DNA of 9,545 nt from Candidatus Nomurabacteria bacterium RIFCSPLOWO2_02_FULL_42_17 (lineage in GTDB: Bacteria; Patescibacteriota; Minisyncoccia; Phycocordibacterales; MFVN01), in the NCBI GenBank assembly GCA_001786095.1, contig MFVN01000002.1:1-9545 (forward strand), in the 5' to 3' direction. Made by a program: the position numbers and the translations under genes. The notes under the pieces are model-generated. The model was not told where the DNA came from. It searched no databases and saw only the letters and a list, made by a program, of their open reading frames with translations. This document shows positions 4,718 to 9,545 of this stretch, piece after piece (the stretch's first letter is position 1; each line of letters opens with the position of its first letter).

Positions 4718-5308
4718 TTATTTTTCATCAAAAACTTTTTGAGATATTTCGGCCCACACTTCCGGAATTGTCTGCTCGCCGTTGACATCATGAAAGCGAC
4801 AGGGCATGTTTTTTTTCAAATACTCAATCGCCGGCATTACCTCTTCATCAAACCAACCCAACCGGCGTTGGATTTTTTCTTCCGTGTCGTCTATGGCGCG
4901 CCCACGCGCCAATAAGTGTTTCATTGACCACTCATTGGATACATTTATTAAAATTATATGGCAATTCTTAATTCCATAAAAATCCAACGCGCCGGCCATA
5001 GCCATAGCCTCCGGCAATTTGCGGCACACGCCGTCTAAAACTAAATCCTCTTGGCCTGTAAAATTATCTATGAAAAACCCGCTCCAAATCCAAATGGGTT
5101 GAAAAGACGGGCACAACGCTCCGCGTCCCAGAGTTTCTTTGGTTAAACGGCTGGTATATGAAGGGTCTTCTATTAATTTCCGAAGTCCCGCGCCGGTTTC
5201 CACGTAAAGAGTTTTACGGCCCTGTTTTTCTAAATATTCAATTAAAAGTTTGGCCTGCGTGCCTTTGCCACATCCGCTACGCCCGAAAAAAAGATAAGCT
5301 AAAGCCAT
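4718..5308 (-). CDS. adk: Adenylate kinase-like nucleoside monophosphate kinase (divergent, LID-less)
   Basis: This protein probably transfers phosphate between ATP and AMP or another nucleoside monophosphate in the cytosol. With the ATG at 5308 it has 196 residues. The P-loop GRSGCGKGT (9-17), TGAGLR (38-43, NMP-binding), LDGVCR (91-96, in place of the usual DGFPR) and ARGRAIDD (134-141) are seen. The zinc-type LID domain is absent, as in short adenylate kinases. RAIDD has one residue more than the common RxDD. The ATG at 5308 follows the secY stop by one base. An upstream in-frame ATG at 5341 lies inside secY and adds residues with no family match, so I reject it. The position after secY is classical for adk, but the divergence leaves the substrate open. 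Confidence 0.75.
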   Translation of the reverse strand: MALAYLFFGRSGCGKGTQAKLLIEYLEKQGRKTLYVETGAGLRKLIEDPSYTSRLTKETLGRGALCPSFQPIWIWSGFFIDNFTGQEDLVLDGVCRKLPEAMAMAGALDFYGIKNCHIILINVSNEWSMKHLLARGRAIDDTEEKIQRRLGWFDEEVMPAIEYLKKNMPCRFHDVNGEQTIPEVWAEISQKVFDEK

Positions 5309-5309
5309 T

Positions 5310-6581
5310 TTAGTATTCGCGCATGGAAATCTGCGCGTCAACTTTTTTAACTAAATCTAAAACGACCGAAACTACGATGAGCAAGGCCGTACCGCCTAAA
5401 GCCAACGCGCTGATACCAGTTATTGAACGCATAACCAACGGCAAGACCGCGATAATGCCCAAGAAAAGCGCGCCGACCAGAGTTACATGATTAAGGATTT
5501 TAGAAATATGCAGAGCGGTGGATTCGCCGGGACGTATGCCCGGAATGAAAGCTCCGTTCTTTTGCAGGTTTTTGGAAAGTTCCTGCGGATCAAAGGTTAC
5601 GGCCGTGTAGAAATAAGTAAAAAGGAAAACTAAAATAAAATAGAAAATTGAATAAAGCCAAGTATTGTTTAAAAACGCCGTCAGAAAATCGGCGATTTTA
5701 TGGAGAAATTCGCCGTTCATACCTGTTAAGAAATTAGCGATCATCTGCGGAAAAAGCAAAATGGAAAGCGCGAAGATTATAGGAATCACGCCGGCTTGAT
5801 TGATGCGCAATGGCAAGTAAGTGGAAACACCGCCATATAATTTCATACCGCGCACGCGCTTGGCATAAGTTACCGGTATGGGTCGCTCGGCCTCGGTTAC
5901 CAAAACTACGCCGACAATAATAATAAGTCCGATGATTAAAAATCCTAAATAAGTCGGGAGCTGGGTTTGGTCGTAATTGATCAAAAGCTGGCCGACTTGT
6001 GTCGGCACAGCCGCCACAATACCGGCGAAAATAAGCAAGGACACGCCGTTACCAATGCCGTATTCGGAGATAAGTTCTCCTATCCACATCAATAAAACAG
6101 AACCGCCGGTTACAACCGCTAAATTAACGGCCCGCGCCAAAACACTAAGATCGCCTAACACGTTTTGTTTTTCCAATAAAACCAAGAAACCGAAACCTTG
6201 CACTAAAGCCAAAGGCACGGTCAGCATCCGAGAATACTGCGTGAATTTTTTACGGCCAGCTTCGCCTTCTTCGTGGTATAAACGTTTGAGCGCCGGGACC
6301 ATTATAGTCAGAAGCTGCATAATAATGGATCCGGTGATATAAGGACCGACACCCAGCATGATAATGGAAAGATTAGAAAGTCCGCCACCGGAAAAAATAT
6401 CCAATATGCCGAAAAATTGATTGTTAGAAAGAAAGCGCGTAAGCTGTTCTTTATCAATACCCGGAATAGGCACGGCCGCCAAAAGACGGAAGACGACGAG
6501 AAAAGCCAGCATAAAAAAAATTCGCCGGCGCAATTGCGGATCAGTGAAAATGATTTTTACCTTGTTCCAAAAATTATTCAT
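5310..6581 (-). CDS. secY: Protein translocase subunit SecY
   Basis: This is the channel subunit of the SecYEG translocon in the inner membrane. At 423 residues it has the normal length, and about ten hydrophobic segments are apparent. Family marks include the N-terminal RRRIFFMLAFLVVFRL, the first signature GVGPYITGSIIMQLL (77-91) and the second WIGELISEYGIGNGVSLLIF (166-185). Also present are the cytoplasmic loop GGVSTYLPLRINQAGVIPIIFA (around 250-271) and FIPGIRPGESTALHISKIL (345-363). The ATG overlaps the L15 stop by four bases (ATGA), and the stop is one base before the adenylate kinase start. It is therefore translationally tied to both neighbours, as in the standard spc operon order. 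Confidence 0.98.
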   Translation of the reverse strand: MNNFWNKVKIIFTDPQLRRRIFFMLAFLVVFRLLAAVPIPGIDKEQLTRFLSNNQFFGILDIFSGGGLSNLSIIMLGVGPYITGSIIMQLLTIMVPALKRLYHEEGEAGRKKFTQYSRMLTVPLALVQGFGFLVLLEKQNVLGDLSVLARAVNLAVVTGGSVLLMWIGELISEYGIGNGVSLLIFAGIVAAVPTQVGQLLINYDQTQLPTYLGFLIIGLIIIVGVVLVTEAERPIPVTYAKRVRGMKLYGGVSTYLPLRINQAGVIPIIFALSILLFPQMIANFLTGMNGEFLHKIADFLTAFLNNTWLYSIFYFILVFLFTYFYTAVTFDPQELSKNLQKNGAFIPGIRPGESTALHISKILNHVTLVGALFLGIIAVLPLVMRSITGISALALGGTALLIVVSVVLDLVKKVDAQISMREY

Positions 6582-6907
6582 TTTGATTTATGGGAAATTT
6601 TTATCTTTCCGCCTTTCAAGCCAAGACGTTTGCGGATTTCAGCAAAGGTTACCTGTTCGCCCTCTTTAAAGATAGTAGCAAGTTTTTCGGAACTTACCAA
6701 AACGGGCCGGCGTACTGAAGTAAAACGATACCCTCGCTTTTTGGGCAATCTTTTAATAACATCTCGGACCGCTGGGCGAATTTTATGCCCCGCCCGCGCT
6801 TTTTGCCCCTTAGTTCCGCGACCGGAAGTCTTACCGCGCTTACCGCCACGCCCGACAAGTTTGGGTTTTTTATAAGGATGCTGACGTTTTATTTGATGTA
6901 ATTGCAT
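6578..6907 (-). CDS. rplO: Large ribosomal subunit protein L15, C-terminally short
   Basis: L15 binds 23S rRNA late in 50S assembly. The basic N-terminal part is typical: VGRGGKRGKTSGRGTKGQKAR (18-38), IKRLPKKRGYRF and the start of the globular domain up to GLKGGKIKIS. At 109 residues it is shorter than the usual 140-150. The C-terminal part that normally contains K-x-LG-x-G, L-x-V and a final AAGG helix is missing. The stop overlaps the secY ATG (ATGA), so no sequence remains for a frameshifted end, and this looks like real shortening. The gene follows S5 by 11 bp with no rpmD (L30) between, as expected in CPR bacteria. Confidence 0.93.
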   Translation of the reverse strand: MQLHQIKRQHPYKKPKLVGRGGKRGKTSGRGTKGQKARAGHKIRPAVRDVIKRLPKKRGYRFTSVRRPVLVSSEKLATIFKEGEQVTFAEIRKRLGLKGGKIKISHKSK

Positions 6908-6911
6908 AAAA

Positions 6912-6932
6912 TTAGGTGTTAGGTTTTAGGTT
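6912..6932 (-). repeat. Three tandem copies of a 7-bp unit at the rpsE stop
   Basis: On the minus strand the units are AACCTAA, AACCTAA and CACCTAA. The second provides the TAA stop of rpsE, and the third fills most of the spacer before rplO. Slippage during replication is the likely origin. Confidence 0.6.
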
Positions 6933-7506
6933 CTAAGGGAATTCGAGATTTTATCTGTCGCAGGGCCTTAATGGTCGCGCGAGCGTTGTTAAGACGATTC
7001 TTACTACCAGAAAGAATTTTGGTTGTAACATCTTTAATTCCCGCCAAACGTACAAGATCGCGCACTGAACTTCCCGACATTAATCCCCGTCCACCATTGG
7101 GCATAATTTTTATTTTAGCGCTACCAAACTTAGCCCAAACTTCGTGGGGTATAGATGATTCGCTGGTCAACGGAACTTTGAACATATTTTTCTTGGCCAT
7201 ACGCAAAGCTTTAATCATGGCCATTTGCGTGTCTCCGGCTTTACCGGTGCCTAATCCCACGGAACCGCGATGATCTCCGACTGCCAAAGCAACCGCAATG
7301 GAAAAACGCCGACCACCGGCAACCACGCGCGTCACTCGGCGACTGTGTATGACTTTTTGATCAAGATCGCTGTCGCGTCGCGGACCGCCGCCGCGCGAAC
7401 CGCCACTCCGGCCACGGCCGGGATAATTGGAACGTCCCGAACGGGCTATCTCGTCCGCTAGAGAAAATCCGACTTTTTGACTTTTATTTTCTATTTCATT
7501 GCTCAT
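6919..7506 (-). CDS. rpsE: Small ribosomal subunit protein S5
   Basis: S5 lies in the 30S body and takes part in decoding accuracy and mRNA entry. The protein has 195 residues. The double-stranded RNA-binding part is clear: RVTRVVAGGRRFSIAVALAVGD (57-78) and GSVGLGTGKAGDT (81-93). The C-terminal domain carries GLMSGSSVRDLVRLAGIKDV (141-160) and GSKNRLNNARATIKAL (167-182). An N-terminal extension of about 45 residues is rich in Arg, Gly and Ser (about 22-44, with GRGRSGGSRGGG), longer than in E. coli S5. It starts 25 bp after the L18 stop in an A+T-rich spacer without a Shine-Dalgarno. Confidence 0.97.
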   Translation of the reverse strand: MSNEIENKSQKVGFSLADEIARSGRSNYPGRGRSGGSRGGGPRRDSDLDQKVIHSRRVTRVVAGGRRFSIAVALAVGDHRGSVGLGTGKAGDTQMAMIKALRMAKKNMFKVPLTSESSIPHEVWAKFGSAKIKIMPNGGRGLMSGSSVRDLVRLAGIKDVTTKILSGSKNRLNNARATIKALRQIKSRIPLEPKT

Positions 7507-7531
7507 ATTTTTAATTTAAAACTTTTTAACT

Positions 7532-7906
7532 TTAAAATTTAAGTCCACCCGCGCGCGCGGCATCGGCTAAAATTTTTATGCGACCAGTATATCTAAATCC
7601 ACCACGATCAAAGACAACTTTTTCTATCCCCTTGGCGCGCGCGGCTTCGGCCAACATGGCGCCAATTTGCTTCGCCCGCACGGCCTTAGTGCCCGCCTGC
7701 CGATAGGCATGGTCTTTTTTAATCTTAATATCCGAAGCGCTAACTAAGGTTTGGCCGTGCTCGTCATTTATAAGTTGAGCATAGATATATTTATTGGAAC
7801 GAAAAACCGAAAAACGAGGGCACTGAATCGTACCAAAAACCCGCGACCGAATTTTACGCCTGATTCTCATTCTTTTTTGCATTTTTTCATTTTTTATCTT
7901 TTTCAT
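7532..7906 (-). CDS. rplR: Large ribosomal subunit protein L18
   Basis: L18 binds 5S rRNA and joins it to the 50S central protuberance. At 124 residues, the length is normal. Family segments are the basic N-terminus RMRIRRKIRSRVFGT, PRFSVFRSNKYIYAQLIND, VSASD and VFDRGGFRYTGRIKILADAARAGGLKF. The start at 7906 overlaps the L6 stop by four bases (ATGA), which supports the first methionine rather than the one at residue 9. Confidence 0.97.
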   Translation of the reverse strand: MKKIKNEKMQKRMRIRRKIRSRVFGTIQCPRFSVFRSNKYIYAQLINDEHGQTLVSASDIKIKKDHAYRQAGTKAVRAKQIGAMLAEAARAKGIEKVVFDRGGFRYTGRIKILADAARAGGLKF

Positions 7907-8436
7907 GCGGTCTTTTTGCCTTGTTTACGGCGAATAACTTCACCCTCATAATGGAAACCCTTTCCCTTATAAGGCTCGGGTTTTTTCAGCGCGCGCACGC
8001 GCGCGGCGAATTCTCCAACCATCTCCTTGTCCGGACCCGATATTGTGATTAAATTTTTTTCGGCCGTAGTTGTAATACCCTCGGGAATCGGAACTTTCAC
8101 CGGATGCGAAAAACCAAGCGCAAGATTAAGAACCTTGCCGGCCACTTCTGATTTGAAACCGATACCTTCCAAAATAAGTTTTTTAGTAAAAAGTTCATTC
8201 ACGCCTAAAATCATATTTTTTAAATGCGACGCATAAGTGCCCCATAAGGAACGCGCTTCCACGTCCGAACCTTTAGGTAAAAGAGTGATTTCTTCGCCAT
8301 TAATTTTTATCTCAATCAATGGACGAAAAGAACGCGCAAGCTCACCCTTGGGACCTTTCACCGTAACCCGACCGTCTGTTTGTGTAACAGTTGTGCCGGA
8401 GGGTATTTTAATTATTTGTTTGCCGATTTTACTCAT
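7903..8436 (-). CDS. rplF: Large ribosomal subunit protein L6
   Basis: L6 binds 23S rRNA near the factor-binding site. The complete 177-residue protein has two repeated alpha/beta domains: the N-terminal MSKIGKQIIKIPSG, VKGPKGEL, LWGTYASHLKNMILGV, then GFKSEV, LALGFSHPV, ITISGPDKEMVGEFAARVRALKKPEPYKGKGFHYEGE. It is preceded by the 29-bp repeat also found before rpsH, and by no Shine-Dalgarno. Its stop overlaps the L18 start. Confidence 0.98.
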   Translation of the reverse strand: MSKIGKQIIKIPSGTTVTQTDGRVTVKGPKGELARSFRPLIEIKINGEEITLLPKGSDVEARSLWGTYASHLKNMILGVNELFTKKLILEGIGFKSEVAGKVLNLALGFSHPVKVPIPEGITTTAEKNLITISGPDKEMVGEFAARVRALKKPEPYKGKGFHYEGEVIRRKQGKKTA

Positions 8437-8442
8437 GTTTTT

Positions 8443-8471
8443 TTATTTATAGTGAGCCCGTCGAACTACCA
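8443..8471. repeat. 29-bp direct repeat at the rpsH-rplF junction
   Basis: This stretch is identical to 8855-8883, 412 bp away. It covers the last Trp codon and the TAG stop of rpsH plus nearly all of the spacer before rplF. The core TAGTGAGCCCGTCGAACTA (plus strand) can form a hairpin with TAGT/ACTA arms, tandem G-A mismatches, one G-C pair and loop CCCGT. On the minus strand it also contains TATAAA shortly before the start codon. Confidence 0.85.
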
Positions 8472-8852
8472 AATTTCAAAAAGTACTTCACCGCCGACAT
8501 GTTCCTTGCGCGCTTCATCCCCCGTCAACACGCCCTTGGGAGTAGAAAGCACAATGGATCCTAAACCACTGCGAACCGGATGTAATTCTTTAACACCGCG
8601 ATAGATACGGCGGGAAAGTTTTGAAATGCGTTTAACTTCTGAAACTTTCGGTATCTTATCATTATAAGCCAATGTAAGCACTAAAATTGGTAAATCGTGG
8701 CGCATTTTTTTAGCCGTACTCTTTAAAAATCCGGCGCGCACTAAACATTCAGCTACGGTATGACTAAACGCGGAAAAAGGCAAGTCTATAGATTCACGAC
8801 CGGCGCGTGAACCATTCTTGATAGCTATGAGCATGTTGGATAAGGGATCCAT
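8466..8852 (-). CDS. rpsH: Small ribosomal subunit protein S8
   Basis: S8 binds the central domain of 16S rRNA early in 30S assembly and in E. coli represses the spc operon. The 128-residue protein is complete: DPLSNMLIAIKNGSRAG at the start, VKRISKLSRRIYRG in the middle, and the C-terminal rRNA-binding region GLGSIVLSTPKGVLTGDEAR followed by GGEVLFEIW. Both flanking junctions carry the identical 29-bp repeat. No Shine-Dalgarno precedes the ATG at 8852. Confidence 0.97.
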   Translation of the reverse strand: MDPLSNMLIAIKNGSRAGRESIDLPFSAFSHTVAECLVRAGFLKSTAKKMRHDLPILVLTLAYNDKIPKVSEVKRISKLSRRIYRGVKELHPVRSGLGSIVLSTPKGVLTGDEARKEHVGGEVLFEIW

Positions 8853-8854
8853 AA

Positions 8855-8883
8855 TTATTTATAGTGAGCCCGTCGAACTACCA
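8855..8883. repeat. 29-bp direct repeat at the rpsN-rpsH junction
   Basis: This is an exact copy of 8443-8471. It covers the last Trp codon and TAG stop of rpsN and ends 2 bp before the rpsH ATG. The shared Trp-stop codons reflect the conserved protein ends, but the identity of the following non-coding bases is not explained by protein conservation. Confidence 0.85.
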
Positions 8884-9063
8884 TGAAGATTTGCGAACGC
8901 CTGGAATCATGCCTTCATTGGCAAGCTCGCGAAAACAAATACGGCATAAATTAAAATCCCGCATAAAACCATGCCGTCGTCCGCAACGAAAACACCGGTT
9001 TACTTTTCGCGTGGAAAATTTCGGCTTTTTTTTCGACCTGGCAATGACAGAAGTTTTAGCCAT
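8878..9063 (-). CDS. rpsN: Small ribosomal subunit protein S14, zinc-binding short form
   Basis: S14 sits in the head of the 30S subunit. This is the 61-residue C+ form: [21 protein letters not shown]24-x2-C27 (CFRC), the [13 protein letters not shown] segment, C40-x2-C43 (CRIC), and [18 protein letters not shown] at the end. The four cysteines bind one zinc ion in this form. It is the first gene of the operon here: no rplE lies upstream, and a promoter is seen at 9142-9169. The start codon sits in the centre of a 12-bp palindrome (9058-9069). Confidence 0.97.
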   Translation of the reverse strand: MAKTSVIARSKKKPKFSTRKVNRCFRCGRRHGFMRDFNLCRICFRELANEGMIPGVRKSSW

Positions 9064-9091
9064 ATGGCTTCGCCGATATCGCGCCCGTTTT

Positions 9092-9118
9092 CTTAAAACC
9101 CCGGGAGGGGGCCTTAAG
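9092..9118 (-). promoter_or_regulatory. Leader hairpin upstream of rpsN
   Basis: CTTAAAACCCC (9092-9102) pairs with GGGGCCTTAAG (9108-9118) apart from two central mismatches, with a 5-base loop. It lies between the predicted transcription start (about 9135) and the rpsN ATG. A role in control by a ribosomal protein is conceivable, but I do not recognise a known binding site. Confidence 0.35.
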
Positions 9119-9141
9119 GAGACCGACGGATCAGCTTTCCT

Positions 9142-9169
9142 ATCCTATCAGAACCAAAAACAAAGTCAA
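9142..9169 (-). promoter_or_regulatory. Promoter of the rpsN operon (TTGACT, 16 bp, TGATAGGAT)
   Basis: On the minus strand a -35 TTGACT (9169-9164) is 16 bp from TAGGAT (9147-9142), and a TG one base before the -10 adds strength. The predicted start is near 9135, giving a leader of roughly 70 nt before rpsN. This makes an operon beginning at rpsN plausible. Confidence 0.65.
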
Positions 9170-9331
9170 CTAAACTCCAGATTCTGGCTTCAAATGCTAA
9201 TTTTCATCACAAAACCGTTACAAATAAAGAATGAAGACGAATAAAGTTTTGAAGAAGTTTAGTTTAAAAACAACAGAAAGAAAGAGGGAAAGACTAAAGA
9301 AAGGTTACTGACGCCCTTTCTTAGAAATAAA

Positions 9332-9368
9332 AAAACTAGCTTGTGATATAGAACCACAGGCTAGTTTT
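9332..9368 (-). terminator. Intrinsic terminator of the gene ending at 9391
   Basis: AAAACTAGCTTGTG (9332-9345) pairs with CACAGGCTAGTTTT (9355-9368), with a single G-T pair and a 9-base loop. On the minus strand the stem is followed by TTTTTTTATTTC. It lies 22 bp past the stop of the upstream gene and isolates it from the ribosomal operon. Confidence 0.85.
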
Positions 9369-9390
9369 CAAAGTTAGATGTGGAAACAGA

Positions 9391-9545
9391 TTATTGAAAA
9401 TACGCGAGTATTCTCCGTTCTTCTGACCCCGCATCTTCTTCTTTTGATTTGTCGGGTAATCCGTCGGGGAAATTCTTCAGCAGAAGCTCCCGCGCCAGAT
9501 TCCTCACATTGGAATCGCTTGATTGCTGAAACTCAATGAGCGTCC
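9391..9545 (-). CDS. C-terminal end of an unrecognised protein (cut by window edge)
   Basis: An open frame enters at the right edge and ends with TAA at 9393-9391, giving 50 residues. The visible part contains FQQSSDSNVRNLARELLLKN, then an acidic and polar stretch (PDKSKEEDAGSEERR), and ends ILAYFQ. The first part looks helical. It is not L5 (rplE), the usual neighbour of rpsN. The terminator just downstream in the right orientation supports a real gene. I cannot name a family from this fragment. Confidence 0.65.
   Translation of the reverse strand, partial: TLIEFQQSSDSNVRNLARELLLKNFPDGLPDKSKEEDAGSEERRILAYFQ

Larger units (their letters stand above)
9064..9390. other. Intergenic region between the upstream gene and the rpsN operon
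   Basis: No coding frame is supported here. Reading the minus strand, it holds a terminator for the upstream gene (9332-9368), a second weaker hairpin (9297-9304 with 9315-9322), then a pyrimidine-rich stretch, the operon promoter (9142-9169) and a leader of about 70 nt. I see nothing else between about 9170 and 9296. Confidence 0.7.

Noticed and set aside
5309..5341. Longer N-terminus for the adenylate kinase-like protein, starting at 5341
   Set aside because: It would overlap the end of secY by 32 bases and adds residues before the core with no kinase match. The ATG at 5308 directly follows the secY stop.
6417..6875. Long plus-strand open frames opposite secY and rplO, and similar ones opposite rpsE, rplF and rpsN
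   Set aside because: They are antisense to well-conserved ribosomal and SecY genes, have no family-like motifs and no start signals.
6578..6907. Frameshift as the reason for the short L15
   Set aside because: secY begins inside the L15 stop codon and no bases remain that could encode the missing end in another frame.
9031..9046. CGACCTGGCA in rpsN resembling the GTCGAC hairpin arm
   Set aside because: It shares only 11 bases, lies in conserved coding sequence and has no second arm, so it is probably chance.
1..9545. tRNA, rRNA, CRISPR array, transposase or alternative genetic code
   Set aside because: No cloverleaf, rRNA-like or spaced repeat array and no transposase-like frame was seen. 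TGA acts as a stop at the ends of rplF, rplO and the 573-residue gene.

Overview
This window looks like a chromosomal segment of a Patescibacteria/CPR bacterium, most likely from the Parcubacteria group. Four things point that way. Ribosomal protein L30 (rpmD) is absent between S5 and L15, a known CPR hallmark. The UMP kinase is of archaeal type. There are two large cysteine-rich zinc-ribbon proteins of a kind I associate with Parcubacteria. Intergenic spaces are very short, with ATGA overlaps. TGA is used as an ordinary stop, so the recoded Gracilibacteria/Absconditabacteria code does not apply. Every gene I can support lies on the minus strand, so the reading order runs from high to low coordinates.

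Right side (9545 to 4718). The C-terminal tail of an unrecognised protein ends at 9391 and is followed by a good intrinsic terminator. A -35/-10 promoter (9142-9169) and a short leader with a hairpin then lead into a compact operon: rpsN (zinc-type S14), rpsH, rplF, rplR, rpsE, rplO, secY and a divergent LID-less adenylate kinase. The usual upstream partners (L5, L24, L14) and downstream partners (map, infA, rpmJ, rpsM and so on) are missing, so this is a detached central piece of the spc operon with its own promoter. L15 lacks its usual C-terminal end. The rpsN-rpsH and rpsH-rplF junctions carry an identical 29-bp direct repeat.

Middle (4674 to 3106). A small PD-(D/E)xK-type nuclease-like protein and a NYN-domain (PIN-like) putative ribonuclease are followed by about 400 bp without an intact gene. 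That stretch holds a short remnant of the zinc-ribbon family, a GC-rich terminator-like hairpin, a perfect 30-bp palindrome, a hairpin repeat shared with the left side, and interleaved inverted repeats that could form a pseudoknot.

Left side (3105 to 1). An archaeal-type UMP kinase is followed by a 573-residue protein with zinc-ribbon modules at both ends and a cysteine-rich repeat core. Downstream lies the N-terminal part of a tandem paralogue, cut by the window edge. The spacer between the paralogues carries a perfect 15-1-15 inverted repeat bracketed by two 17-bp palindromes.

Two themes stand out. First, the accessory genes begin 6-8 nt after a -10 box, three of them of the extended type TGCTAWWAT, which predicts leaderless mRNAs, and no gene start here has a convincing Shine-Dalgarno. 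Second, the zinc-ribbon family appears three times (one full, one partial, one remnant), and related hairpin repeats lie downstream of two of these copies.
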